Below, piece after piece: positions 35,278-44,642 of a DNA stretch of 64,000 bases. Every line of letters starts with the position of its first letter. Positions within the stretch are counted from its first letter, which is position 1. The notes under the pieces are model-generated. The model did not search any database, was not told the origin of the DNA, and saw only the letters and a program-made list of their open reading frames with translations. The stretch is from Geobacter sp. FeAm09 (GTDB lineage Bacteria; Desulfobacterota; Desulfuromonadia; Geobacterales; Pseudopelobacteraceae), in assembly GCF_008330225.1 (NCBI RefSeq), contig NZ_CP042466.1:3652001-3716000 (forward strand). Direction: 5' to 3'. The position numbers were made by a program, and so were the translations under genes.

Positions 35278-36944
35278 ATGACGGCCATCGAACGACAACT
35301 GGAGCTCCTCAGCCAGTACGAATCCCGCCAGGAGTGGGATGCGGCGGAAGCCCTGTGCCTTGACCTCCTCTCCCAATACCCCCGGCAGGTGCCCCTGCTG
35401 GTGCAGGCGGCCGCAATGGCCAGGCGCCGGCAGGCTTCCGGCGTCGCCGAAGCGCTTCTCTACCGGGCCCTGGCAATCGACCCGCTCAATACGGCCGCCT
35501 ACCTCTCCCTGGGCATGGCCCGCTACGAACAAGGCGATCCGGACGAGGCGGAGCGCTACTTCCGCAAGGCTCTCCTCGTAAGCCGCGGAGAGGATGAGGC
35601 CGGCCGGCATCTCGGTACGCTGCTCAACGAGCAGGGGCGATTCCTCGAGACGGTGGCGCTGCTCGGCGTTGCGCAGCGCCGAAACCCGGAAGCGACCGGC
35701 ATCACCCTCTGCCTCGCCGATGCCTCCTACGGCGCGGGGCGCTTCGCGGAAGCATATCCCCTGTACCGCAGCGTCCTTGACCGGCAGCCGGGCAACGTCA
35801 ACGCCCTCATCAGCATGGGGGCCCTGTGCGAGCACCTCGACCGCCTGGACGAGGCGTGGCGGCACCTCATACGCGCCCGGGAACTGGCCCCCGGCAACCC
35901 GAAGGTCCACCTGAACCTTGGCGGAGTCTGCCGGCGCACCCTCAGGCTCCAGGAGGCGCTTGACCATTACGGAGCGGCCCTGGCCCTGCAGCCGGGATAC
36001 CCGACGGCGCTCTGGAACATCTGCCAGATAGAGTTGCTGCTGGGGCGCTACCGGGAGGGGTTCCGGGATTTCGACAGCCGCTTTGCGACCTCGCAACCGG
36101 TCAGGCTGCGCAGGACCGCACTGCCGTACTGGAACGGAGAGCCGGCTACCGGAAAGCGGCTGTTGGTGCAGTGCGAACAGGCCTACGGGGATACGCTCCA
36201 ATTCGCCCGCTACATCCCCCAACTCGCCGCCGGGGGGATGCGGATCGTGCTGGAGAACCATCACGCCCCCCTCGACACCCTGCTCCTCTCCCTGGAAGGG
36301 GTGGAAAGGATGGTCAGCGACGGCTCGGGCGATGCGGCCTGCGATGCCGTCTGCCCCCTGCTCTCCCTCCCCCGGCTCCTGGGCACCACCCTGCATACGG
36401 CCCCCAGCATGTCCCCTATCTCTCCCCATCGGCGGCAAAAAGGGCGGCCTGGCAGACCCGGGTGGCCGAAGACGCCAATCTGAAAGTCGGGATATGCTGG
36501 GCCGGGCGGAGGTTCCCCGACCACAGGCGCTCCATCCTCCCCCATCTGCTCGCGCCGCTGGCCGAGTTGAGCCACATCAGCTGGTATTCTCTCCAGGTGG
36601 ACGAATCCGGCGCAACGTGCGGCACGGGGAGGCCGGCGCTGCCGCTCATCGACCTGACCGGGCATATCCGCGATTTTGAGGATACCGCAGCGCTGATCGC
36701 CTGCCTCGATCTGGTCATAACCATAGACTCGGCCGTTGCCCATCTGGCCGGTTCCCTGGCCAAGCCCGTCTGGGTGCTGCTCCCCTTTGCGCCGGACTGG
36801 CGCTGGCTGCTGGGGCGTGACGACAGCCCCTGGTACCCGACGGCGCGCCTCTTCCGGCAAGCGCACCCCGGCGCCTGGGAGGAGGTCGTCACCGCGGTGG
36901 CCGGGCAATTGTGCAAAAAAATGGCCATGAACGGCAAAAGATAA
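35278..36944 (+). pseudogene. TPR / GT9-like glycosyltransferase, one frame break as written
   Basis: About 556 residues when bridged. TPR units fill about 1-265 (AYLSLGMARYEQGDPDEAER, VHLNLGGVCRRTLRLQEALD). The C-terminal half matches the protein at 32030-33295: LLVQCEQAYGDTLQFARYIP, VGICWAGRRFPDHRRS, DLVITIDSAVAHLAGSLAKP. The frame breaks at the C5 run 36401-36405; one more C joins LLGTTLHTAP to QHVPYLSPSAAKRAAW. So a sequence error is more likely than true decay. Start is uncertain: ATG 35278 has a weak ribosome binding site, ATG 35224 is also in frame. It ends about 100 bp before flagellin. Confidence 0.7.
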
Positions 36945-36952
36945 AATTCTGC

Positions 36953-36980
36953 TAAAGTTATGGAAAAGCGGCACCGATAA
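36953..36980 (+). promoter_or_regulatory. Sigma-28 (FliA)-type promoter for flagellin
   Basis: TAAAGTTA (36953-36960), 12-base spacer, ACCGATAA (36973-36980). This matches the FliA consensus TAAAGTTT-N11-GCCGATAA in 14 of 16 bases with one extra spacer base. It lies 63 bp before the flagellin ATG. Confidence 0.7.
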
Positions 36981-37043
36981 GAACTCTAAACAAACCCTGC
37001 GCGGCAAGAAATGCCGCCGATAACCCAGAAAGGAGCAGTAACC

Positions 37044-37913
37044 ATGGCAATCAATGACATTTCCCTCACCAGCGGCATGCGCAACAACCTGCTGTCCCTC
37101 CAGGACACCACCAAACTGATCAGCAGGACCCAGACCCGTCTGTCCACCGGCAAACAGGTCAACACCGCTCTCGACAACCCGACCAACTTCTTCGCAGCCC
37201 AGACCCACACCGCCCGCGCTTCCGACCTGTCGTCCCGCAAAGACGGCATGAGCGAGGCCGTGCAGATGGTTCAGGCCGCCAACGCAGGCATCACCGGCAT
37301 CACCTCCCTGATCGAGTCCGCCAAAGGTGTCGCCCAGGCCGCATTGGCAACCAGCAACGTTACCGACCGCAACACCTACGCAACCACCTTCAATACCCTG
37401 ATGACCCAGATCACCGAACTGGCCAGCGACTCCGGCTACCGCGGCACCAACTTCCTCAACGGCCAGAACCAGACCGTTGAATTCGCCCCCGCCACCGCCG
37501 CCGCCACCCTGCAGATCAAGGGCTTCGACGCTACGTCCACCGGCCTGGGCCTGAGCACCGCTTCCGCCACCAGCGGCGGCACCGCCGTCAGCGGCGACCT
37601 CGACTGGGGCAATGCATCCGCCACCACCGGCACCACCAACATCCAGTCTTCGGCCACCCAGCTCGAAGGCGCACTCAACACCCTGCGCAGCCAGTCGTCT
37701 TCGCTGTCCGCCAACCTGAGCGTTGTCACCACCCGTCAGTCCTTCACCGACAACATGATCAACACGCTCCAGACCGGCGCCGACAACCTGACCTTGGCCG
37801 ACACCAACCAGGAAGGCGCCAACCTGCTGATGCTACAGACCCGCCAGAGCCTGGGCATCACGTCGTTGAGCCTCGCTTCCCAGGCAGCACAGGCTGTTCT
37901 GAGACTGTTCTAA
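37044..37913 (+). CDS. fliC: Flagellin
   Basis: 289 residues, a short flagellin. The N-terminal D0/D1 helices read ISLTSGMRNNLLSLQDTTKL and TRLSTGKQVNTALDNPTNFF; the C-terminal helix reads NLLMLQTRQSLGITSLSLAS and ends VLRLF. The variable middle (about 165-215) is only ~50 residues, rich in Ser, Thr, Ala and Gly (likely O-glycosylation targets). The N-terminus resembles alphaproteobacterial flagellins, consistent with the FlaF/FlbT genes around it. AAAGGAG precedes the ATG; FliA-type promoter upstream and strong terminator downstream, so it is a single-gene transcript. Confidence 0.95.
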   Translation: MAINDISLTSGMRNNLLSLQDTTKLISRTQTRLSTGKQVNTALDNPTNFFAAQTHTARASDLSSRKDGMSEAVQMVQAANAGITGITSLIESAKGVAQAALATSNVTDRNTYATTFNTLMTQITELASDSGYRGTNFLNGQNQTVEFAPATAAATLQIKGFDATSTGLGLSTASATSGGTAVSGDLDWGNASATTGTTNIQSSATQLEGALNTLRSQSSSLSANLSVVTTRQSFTDNMINTLQTGADNLTLADTNQEGANLLMLQTRQSLGITSLSLASQAAQAVLRLF

Positions 37914-37944
37914 TCGCGGCACAGTCCGTCTGAATGGTAACGAA

Positions 37945-37980
37945 GGGGGGAAAAGAGCGATCGATCTTTTCCCCCCTTTT
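37945..37980 (+). terminator. Rho-independent terminator after flagellin
   Basis: A 12-bp perfect stem GGGGGGAAAAGA / TCTTTTCCCCCC with loop GCGATCGA and a TTTT tail. Confidence 0.9.
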
Positions 37981-38015
37981 ACCACTCATCGAGCCCTTCA
38001 TGCAGGGATGACACC

Positions 38016-38597
38016 ATGGACATCACTCCCATTGCAGCAGTCCAGACACCGTTGGTTCTCCCGGCCCAGGAACCGCCCCAGCCGTCGTCGCCCACCGGCG
38101 GCACTCAAACCGATGCCGCCCGGGATTCGGTCACCATCACCGCCACCTCCACCGACAAGACGCTTCAACTGGGGCACCTCAACGAGGGGAGCAACAGCGT
38201 TGCCCTGCAGACCGGAGCGGTGGACCAGAAACTTTCCGTGGTATCCGATGCGGTGGGCAAAATGAAGGAAGCGCTGGATACCATTGTCAAGAATTTCCCC
38301 CCCTTTCCGCCGGACAGCAGCGAACGCCAGAAGCTGCTCATGAGCTACCTCTCCATCAAAAAAGAGCTGGTCAAGATGATCGTCCCCGCACCGCCCCCGC
38401 CGCTCTACGAGAAGGTCAAACCCATGTGGGACAACCTCTTCCCGGCCGGTTCGCCCGATATGTCCCAACTCCCCGGCGAGATGAGCGACGGGACACCGGA
38501 CACGGAACTCAGATCAAGCATCATCCAATTGAAGCACCTCCAGCAGGACATAACCTCGATCCGCACAACGCTGAAACAATCGCTTTCGGAAAGCTAA
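38016..38597 (+). CDS. Hypothetical protein between flagellin and FlbT
   Basis: 193 residues, no signal peptide. A Pro/Thr-rich, probably disordered N-terminus (to about 45) is followed by a helical region (KLSVVSDAVGKMKEALDTIV), a Pro-rich linker (PAPPPPLYEKVKP) and a C-terminal coiled coil (SSIIQLKHLQQDITSIRTTL). It lies 10 bp before flbT on the same strand, so a flagellar role is likely; its form recalls small flagellar chaperones or FlaG-like proteins, but I do not recognise a family. Confidence 0.55.
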   Translation: MDITPIAAVQTPLVLPAQEPPQPSSPTGGTQTDAARDSVTITATSTDKTLQLGHLNEGSNSVALQTGAVDQKLSVVSDAVGKMKEALDTIVKNFPPFPPDSSERQKLLMSYLSIKKELVKMIVPAPPPPLYEKVKPMWDNLFPAGSPDMSQLPGEMSDGTPDTELRSSIIQLKHLQQDITSIRTTLKQSLSES

Positions 38598-38607
38598 GCA
38601 CACGCCC

Positions 38608-39024
38608 ATGTCGCTGAAACTCCACCTCAAACCCCATGAAAAGATCATCGTCGGCGGCGCCGTCATCCAGTGCGGCAACCGTCCGATAGAATTCACGGTC
38701 GAAAACAGCGTGCCCATACTCCGCCAGAAGGACATCATGGCCGAGGCCGGGGCCACCTCTCCGGCCAGGCGCGTCTATTTCGTGCTCCAGCTCATGTATA
38801 TCGACAGCGGCGCGAACGACACGAATTACCACGATGCGTTCCGCGAGCTGGAACGGGACATGACCGCCGCCGTACCGAGCAGCCGGCGGTTTTTCGACGA
38901 GATCAACGGGGAGATTGCGGCAGGAAGGTTCTACCAGGCCCTCAAGGCGGCCCAGGGACTCATGGCATACGAAACCCAGCTTCTGGAACAGATGGACGGC
39001 TCTCCATTGCCGACGGCAGGTTAG
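38608..39024 (+). CDS. flbT: FlbT family flagellar biosynthesis repressor
   Basis: 138 residues. SLKLHLKPHEKIIVGGAVIQ, ENSVPILRQKDIM, ARRVYFVLQLMYID and the helical end match FlbT. In Caulobacter, FlbT binds the 5' region of flagellin mRNA and represses its translation, opposed or helped by FlaF. Here it is cotranscribed with the preceding hypothetical gene and is convergent with the glycosyltransferase (6 bp apart). Confidence 0.85.
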   Translation: MSLKLHLKPHEKIIVGGAVIQCGNRPIEFTVENSVPILRQKDIMAEAGATSPARRVYFVLQLMYIDSGANDTNYHDAFRELERDMTAAVPSSRRFFDEINGEIAAGRFYQALKAAQGLMAYETQLLEQMDGSPLPTAG

Positions 39025-39030
39025 ACAGGA

Positions 39031-42000
39031 TCACGACCCCCCTCCCAGGCGGCACCCCGCCTTGCCGGCAGCGCCGACCACGGCAGCGGCATCAGCTCCC
39101 CTGCCCGCTTGCCGCAGGTGGCGCGCGGCCGTTTCAACGAAGGTGCCGAACTCCACATGGCGCTCCACCACGCTTCGGAAACATCCCTCCCCGCGCTCCG
39201 GTTCATGGTTGCAGCAACAGGCCACGGCCCGGACCAGGTCGAACATGACATAGTCGTCACGGTCGGCGGCCTGCCGTTCGTCGAGCAGGTGCAAGGCAGC
39301 CTGGTGCCGCCCCCTGAAGACCTCGATGAGAGCCAGGTTGGCCACGGCCTCGCGATAATCCCCCTGCAATTCCAGTGAACGTTTCGTGGCGCGGTACGCC
39401 TCGTCATAGCGCCCGAGGCAGAGGTTGGCATAGCCCAGATTGAAATAGGCCAACGCCGATTCGGGGTTGTACGGCAAAGCCCGCTGCCAGAGTTCGATGG
39501 CCTCTTCGTAGCGCTCGATGCCGGCGGCCTGGATGGCAAGTTCCACGATCGCCTTCGGCGAGCCGCCGCTTTCGGCGAGCTTCTTTACCCCTATTTCATA
39601 ATACAGCGCCTTTTTCTGGTCCTGGCGCTTGTCGTCCAGATAGCCGTAGTGGTGGACCACCACCCGCGTTGCCGTTGGACAGGGTATCTTCAGACGCTCC
39701 AGCGTCGGTTCCACCATCTCGTGAATCGCGTTTTCAAACCGGATCTCCGGGCGATTTGGGAAGAGGCGCACCTTGTCGCTCGGCAGCCATCCCCGGCCGG
39801 CCTCCTCCGCAGGGTACCGGCCGTCCTGTTCCTGCCATTTTTCCACCAGCTTGTTGGTGTAGTTCCTGGTGGTGATGGTGTAGGCCACCATCCCGTCCCG
39901 GGGCCTGCCGACAAGGTCCCGAAGCGCCTCGTAATCCAGCGGGGAGATCACCTCATCCGCGTCCATGACCAGAATCCACGCCCCGGTTGCAGCGGCAAGG
40001 GCACAGTTGCGGGCCGCGCTGAAATCGCCGGTCCAGGCATGCCCGACGACTCGGGCCCCGAACGCCTCGGCGATCTCCCGCGTCCCGTCGCTTGAACCGG
40101 TGTCGCAGAGCACGATCTCATCCACCACCGGCTTGAGGCTGGCCAGACAACGGGGCAGGTCCCTGGCCTCATTCTTGGCGATCATGCAGAGGGAAACCGA
40201 GGTCCCTCGGGCAGCGGCCTCGAGGGGAATCACCAGGGGGCCGAGCGGACGCCGCAGGGCAAGGGCGGCATTCACCAGGCCCGGATCGGCGCCGAACAGC
40301 ACCATGGCCCGCTCGGCATGGGCAAGTGCTGCCGGCAGGTCGCCGGCCTTGATCAGCAGGTCAATCAACAGATAGCGCAAATCCCGGTCATCGTCCCTGA
40401 AGTGCAGCGCTTCCTCGAACAGCCCGCGGGCAAGGGCCTGTTCCCCGGGCCCGGCGGCATGGCGATGGAGCCCCCGGGCCGCCTCCAGGCATGCCGGATC
40501 GACAATGCAGGCGCGCCGGTACCATTCGAACGCCGCCCCACGGTCATTGGCCGCTTCCGCAGCCTGGGCGAGACCGCAGAAGGCGTCGGGACTGGAGGGG
40601 TCCATGGCAGCGGCGGCGCCGAACGCCTCTGCGGCCAGGGCCGGCTCACCGTGGCGCAGGGCGATCACCCCCCTGATGAGGTGGAGATGCGGATAGGCGG
40701 GGTGGCAGCGGCCGGCGCGCCTGGCGGCGTCACGCGCCACCCCCTCCTGGGCGAGGAGACCGGCCGCCTGGGCCAGGAGATAGAGCGCCCACGGGGTCTC
40801 GTCGAGGCGGGGAGCCGGCCGGAGGGTCTGGAGAGCCTCGGCGGCCATGCCGCCCTCCAGGAGGATAGCAGCTATCGTGCAGTAGAAAAACATCTCGCCG
40901 GGAATCTGGGCGATGCCGTCCTTCAGCAGCACCTCCACCGCCGCGTTGGAGCGGCCCAGGCGCCTGAGCCGCTCCGCCTCCTCCAGGGTCTTGAGGGTGA
41001 CCACCTTGCGGGCCAGGGCCGGCTCGGTGATGGTCCGGTTCCACTTGCGGTTGAAGACGCCCCGGTTGCCCGCCATGGACTGGGCGTAATCCAGATTGTT
41101 GCCCCGGAAACTGACGCTGCCGTAGTGATGGATGAACACGTCGCCGGCAATGAGGTTGCGGAACCCTTCCAGTTCGGCCCTGAGGCAATAATCGTCGTCC
41201 TCGAAGTTGCCGTTGCCGAAGGAGTCGTCCAGATAGCCGACACGGTTGAGCAGATCCCGGGTGAACAACATGCAAAAGCCGACGATCCTGCGGTTGTAGA
41301 TGCGTCTGCCGGCAAAGCGGGCCCGGAGCGCGGCGGCAAACTCGTCGATGCCGTCCCGGGGCGCGGGAGGGGCGCCGGGAAGCCGCTGGATGCCGCTGAT
41401 ATTGTTGGTGAGCGGCCCGACGATGCCGGTTTCGGGGCGATGCCGGAAACAGTCCAGCAGGCCGGAGAGCCACCCCTCGGTCACCACCACGTCGTTGTTG
41501 AGCAGCAGGAGGTAATCCCCCTGGGCGGCCTCGAGCCCCTGATTGCACCCCTTGGCAAACCCCAGGTTGGCGCTGTTTTCGATAACCCGGCAGGTATCGG
41601 GTTCACGGGCGGCCAGCGCCCTGAGCCAGGGGACCGTCCCGTCCGTGGAGCCGTTGTCGATGAAGATCAGTTCATAGGGTTCCCGGGTATGGCGCTGGAT
41701 GCTTGCGACGCATTCCATGGTATAGGGGAGCTGGTTGATGGTAAGGATGATGATGGAAACCAGCGGCAGGGGACGCCGCCCGACGTCGAGGAACCGCTCT
41801 TCGAGCCCGTCCGCCTGGAAATAGCGGTAATCGTCGCGGAATACCCGCCTGCCCCACTTGTCGAAAAAACGGGAGCGGTTGCGCTCGAAACGCGCCCTGA
41901 TCCCCAGAAGCCGCTGCTCCACCTTCTGGTAAAGCCCGGGCAGGCGCGGGTCTGGCGGAGCCCCGGCGGCGGCCTGGCCGGAGAGCTCCTTCAGCAGGCG

Positions 42001-42729
42001 TTCCTCCTGGGAAAGTCCGTCATTCAGGGAGATGCTCTGGAAGTGAACCACCGTAGCGGCGGCACAGTAATGGATGCGCAGTCCCTGTTCGCGGTAGGCG
42101 TAGCAGAGGTCGTCGTCTTCCCAGCCGTTTTCGTACTGTTCGTCGAAGGGGCCGTACCGGAAGAATTCCGCCCTGCGCAGCAGCATGCAGGCCCCGGTGA
42201 TGGCCTGGTAATCCCGGCTGCGGTTGACATGGGCCGCGTCGGCCGGCTCACGGTAGTAGAGGTGGTCGGGGTTCGAGCGGGGTGCCAGGTGGTCACCCCA
42301 CACCTTGCCGCAGTGCTGGATCGTATCGTCGGGAAAAACGAGCTTGGGGCCCACGATCCCCACGTCCGGCCGGGATTCCAGAACCGCCACGAGGGTGGAG
42401 AGCCAGCCGGCGGTGACCATGGTGTCGTTGTTGAGGAACAGCAGGTAGTCGCCCTGGGCGAGGACCGCCCCCTGGTTGCACGATGCGGCAAAGCCGCGGT
42501 TGACGGAGTTGCGGAAATAACGCAGCCACGGCGTGGCGTCGGCAAGGGCGCGCAGCGCCTCTTCCGTGCCGTCATGGGAGGCGTCGTCGATAACGACGAC
42601 CTCGAACAGGCCCGGTTCCGTGCCCTTTTCGAGGGACGCCAGGCACTGCCGGGTGAAATGCAGCTGATTATGGACCGGTATGACGATGCTGACGGCCGGC
42701 GCGGCAGAATGGGGACGGGGTGCATTCAT
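39031..42729 (-). CDS. Large three-module glycosyltransferase (GT2-GT2-TPR-GT2-TPR)
   Basis: 1232 residues, cytoplasmic. GT2 module 1 (about 12-255): VSIVIPVHNQLHFTRQCLAS, VVVIDDASHDGT, LFLNNDT. Module 2 (about 321-560): VSIIILTINQLPYTMECVAS, FIDNGSTDGT, LLLNNDV. TPR-like helices (about 600-830). Module 3 (about 845-1040): VSLCMIAKNEARDLPRCLAS, LCDTGSSDGT, VMDADE, a different GT2 subtype (SunS/WaaE-like). TPR end (1060-1232): AYFNLGYANLCLGRYDEAYR. Each module keeps its acidic nucleotide-sugar site. It probably builds a short glycan on flagellin or a surface polymer. Weak ribosome binding site before the ATG. Confidence 0.85.
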   Translation of the reverse strand: MNAPRPHSAAPAVSIVIPVHNQLHFTRQCLASLEKGTEPGLFEVVVIDDASHDGTEEALRALADATPWLRYFRNSVNRGFAASCNQGAVLAQGDYLLFLNNDTMVTAGWLSTLVAVLESRPDVGIVGPKLVFPDDTIQHCGKVWGDHLAPRSNPDHLYYREPADAAHVNRSRDYQAITGACMLLRRAEFFRYGPFDEQYENGWEDDDLCYAYREQGLRIHYCAAATVVHFQSISLNDGLSQEERLLKELSGQAAAGAPPDPRLPGLYQKVEQRLLGIRARFERNRSRFFDKWGRRVFRDDYRYFQADGLEERFLDVGRRPLPLVSIIILTINQLPYTMECVASIQRHTREPYELIFIDNGSTDGTVPWLRALAAREPDTCRVIENSANLGFAKGCNQGLEAAQGDYLLLLNNDVVVTEGWLSGLLDCFRHRPETGIVGPLTNNISGIQRLPGAPPAPRDGIDEFAAALRARFAGRRIYNRRIVGFCMLFTRDLLNRVGYLDDSFGNGNFEDDDYCLRAELEGFRNLIAGDVFIHHYGSVSFRGNNLDYAQSMAGNRGVFNRKWNRTITEPALARKVVTLKTLEEAERLRRLGRSNAAVEVLLKDGIAQIPGEMFFYCTIAAILLEGGMAAEALQTLRPAPRLDETPWALYLLAQAAGLLAQEGVARDAARRAGRCHPAYPHLHLIRGVIALRHGEPALAAEAFGAAAAMDPSSPDAFCGLAQAAEAANDRGAAFEWYRRACIVDPACLEAARGLHRHAAGPGEQALARGLFEEALHFRDDDRDLRYLLIDLLIKAGDLPAALAHAERAMVLFGADPGLVNAALALRRPLGPLVIPLEAAARGTSVSLCMIAKNEARDLPRCLASLKPVVDEIVLCDTGSSDGTREIAEAFGARVVGHAWTGDFSAARNCALAAATGAWILVMDADEVISPLDYEALRDLVGRPRDGMVAYTITTRNYTNKLVEKWQEQDGRYPAEEAGRGWLPSDKVRLFPNRPEIRFENAIHEMVEPTLERLKIPCPTATRVVVHHYGYLDDKRQDQKKALYYEIGVKKLAESGGSPKAIVELAIQAAGIERYEEAIELWQRALPYNPESALAYFNLGYANLCLGRYDEAYRATKRSLELQGDYREAVANLALIEVFRGRHQAALHLLDERQAADRDDYVMFDLVRAVACCCNHEPERGEGCFRSVVERHVEFGTFVETAARHLRQAGRGADAAAVVGAAGKAGCRLGGGS

Positions 42730-42761
42730 GAGTGGGGTACGGGGCCCGCGTCGCAGGCCGG

Positions 42762-43785
42762 TCAGGTGATGAGCTCAAGAAACTCGCGCGCATCCTTGTT
42801 CCACGGTTCCAGCTCAAGGGCCTTGCTCACGAATACCTTGGCCTGCTCGCCCAGGTTGTTGACGGCGCTGATCTGCGCCAGTGCCAGAAGGGCCTCCACA
42901 TCCTGGGGGTAGTCGCGGAGGACCTCGGTAAAGCAGTGGATGGCCTCGTCGGTCCTGCCCAGGGCGGAATAGTACAGGTTGGCCAGGTTCTTTCTGAACG
43001 TCGGGTTGCGCGGTTCCAGGCGCACCGCCTGCTCGTGGGCGGACAGGGAGCGCCCGGGATCGCCCAGCCGGTAGTACAGGACCCCAAGGTCGTTGTAGGC
43101 AACGGCGTGGTCCGGGGCTGCCTTCACCAGCTCTTCCAGTTCCTGCACCGCTTCCGCAACCATCCCCTGCTCGGCGTGAAGGACTGCCTCGCGATAGCGC
43201 TCCTCCGGGGACCGGGCCGGTGCAGCCAGGCGGGAAATCGACTGGCGGAGTCCCTGCAAGACGGCATCGAGCTGCGCCGCCGGCGCCTCCTGGGTGCATG
43301 ACGGGGCGGGCGCGCTTGCGGCCTCTCCCCTGCGGAGGTCATCGAGGAGGGCCCGTGCCTCCCGGTTCCCCGGTTCAAGCGTCAAGATCCGGTCGAGAAA
43401 GATCTCGGCCTCCTGGATTCTGCCGGTCTTCACGCCGATGGCCGCCAGGGAGGCGAGGATTTCCGTATCCTCGGGCCTGCTTTTGAGCACGCCTCAGCAT
43501 GGCGATGGCGTCGTCGAACCAGCCGAGCTCAACGGTGTAGAACTCGGCCAGGTTTTTGACAAAGGTGGGGTTGCCGGCATCCAGGCGATTGGCCTTTTCA
43601 TAGTTGGCCAGGCTGCGGAGCAGATCGCCGGTGCGGTAATAGAGCACCCCCAGGTCATTATGGGCTTGGGCGAAGTCGGGATGGCTCGTGAGAAAAAACT
43701 CGATCCGCTCAACGGCGAGGGGCGCGTCACCCGCCAGATACGGCTGCAACTGGCTGTAAGCGGCCTGGGCTACCTGATCGTTCAT
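42762..43785 (-). pseudogene. TPR protein, one frame break as written
   Basis: About 341 residues if joined. First part MNDQVAQAAYSQLQPYL with TPRs AHNDLGVLYYRTGDLLRSLA; second part has a degenerate linker and TPRs AYNDLGVLYYRLGDPGRSLS, NLYYSALGRTDEAIHCF. The frame breaks near 43488: LRR must join VLKSRPEDTE, as if a CG/GC pair were lost. Read literally these are two overlapping frames, 43375-43785 and 42762-43490 (GTG start). GGAG precedes the ATG at 43785. Sits between the two giant transferases, likely their partner or scaffold. Confidence 0.65.
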
Positions 43786-43864
43786 CGATACTCCGTTCAT
43801 ATCCTTAAACCCTCTTCCCCCATACGGCGGGCGAGCCCACCGACGGAGTCATTTTCATATCACT

Positions 43865-44626
43865 TCACAGGGACCTTTGCAACGACAAAACATCGGCATC
43901 TCCCGGATATCGTTGCAGATACACGGCGCATACCTCCCTGCCGTCCCGCGCCAGCCCCGCATCCCCCAAACGCTGCGCCAGCGCGAGCACCGTCGCGCGG
44001 TGGAAGGGGTTGGCCTGGAAGGCGGCGACAAGGGGGGCGAGGGTGTCCGACCCGGCGGGACCGGCAGCCTCCAGCGGGCCGAGCATGGCCAGGTAATCGC
44101 GAACCTCGGGGGCATCCGGGTTCCGCGCCAGATATTTCCGGCAGTGGTCCAGGGCAGCCGGACGGTAGGGCTCGCCGCCGGGGCCTGTGGCACAACGGAC
44201 CAGTTCGTCCAATGCGGCCAGGTTGTCCGGCGCCTCGTGGAGGGACTGCAGCAGCAGGTCGATCCCCTCTTCGTACCGGCCGAGCTTGAGCTGCGCCATG
44301 CCCAGGCCGCACAGCGCCTTGGGTTCGCGGGGATCGACATGGAGCACGTTGCCGAAGGCGAGGGCCGCCGCTTCGGGTGCCCCGGCCAGGAGGGAAACGA
44401 TCCCCAGGCCAGCATTGGCCGGTATGTTGCGGATATCCGCTTCCAGGATCTCTTCGAACAGGACCTGCGCCTCTTCCAGCTTGCCCAGCCGGGTGAAGCA
44501 CTCTCCCATGTCGGCCAGCAGCGCCAGGCGGGCCTGGACAAAGGCCTCGATGGCCTTTTCGAAACTGCCTTTCCCCCGGTAGTACTCCGCGGCCTTGATC
44601 CAATCGCTCAGGGAGTGGGTTTTCAT
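43865..44626 (-). CDS. TPR protein
   Basis: 253 residues. Start MKTHSLSDWIKAAEYYRGKG, TPR units MGECFTRLGKLEEAQVLFEE, ANAGLGIVSLLAGAPEAAAL and ALCGLGMAQLKLGRYEEGID; the C-terminal third is helical without a clear repeat. No enzyme motif. AAGGAA lies before the ATG. Same strand and 16 bp after the 1877-residue transferase, so in the same operon; a scaffold role is inferred. Confidence 0.7.
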   Translation of the reverse strand: MKTHSLSDWIKAAEYYRGKGSFEKAIEAFVQARLALLADMGECFTRLGKLEEAQVLFEEILEADIRNIPANAGLGIVSLLAGAPEAAALAFGNVLHVDPREPKALCGLGMAQLKLGRYEEGIDLLLQSLHEAPDNLAALDELVRCATGPGGEPYRPAALDHCRKYLARNPDAPEVRDYLAMLGPLEAAGPAGSDTLAPLVAAFQANPFHRATVLALAQRLGDAGLARDGREVCAVYLQRYPGDADVLSLQRSL

Positions 44627-44642
44627 AGTATTCCTTTCTCTA

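Noticed and set aside
37436-37732. 98-codon frame antisense to flagellin
   Set aside because: No ribosome binding site or family; it is explained by codon bias of the flagellin middle region.
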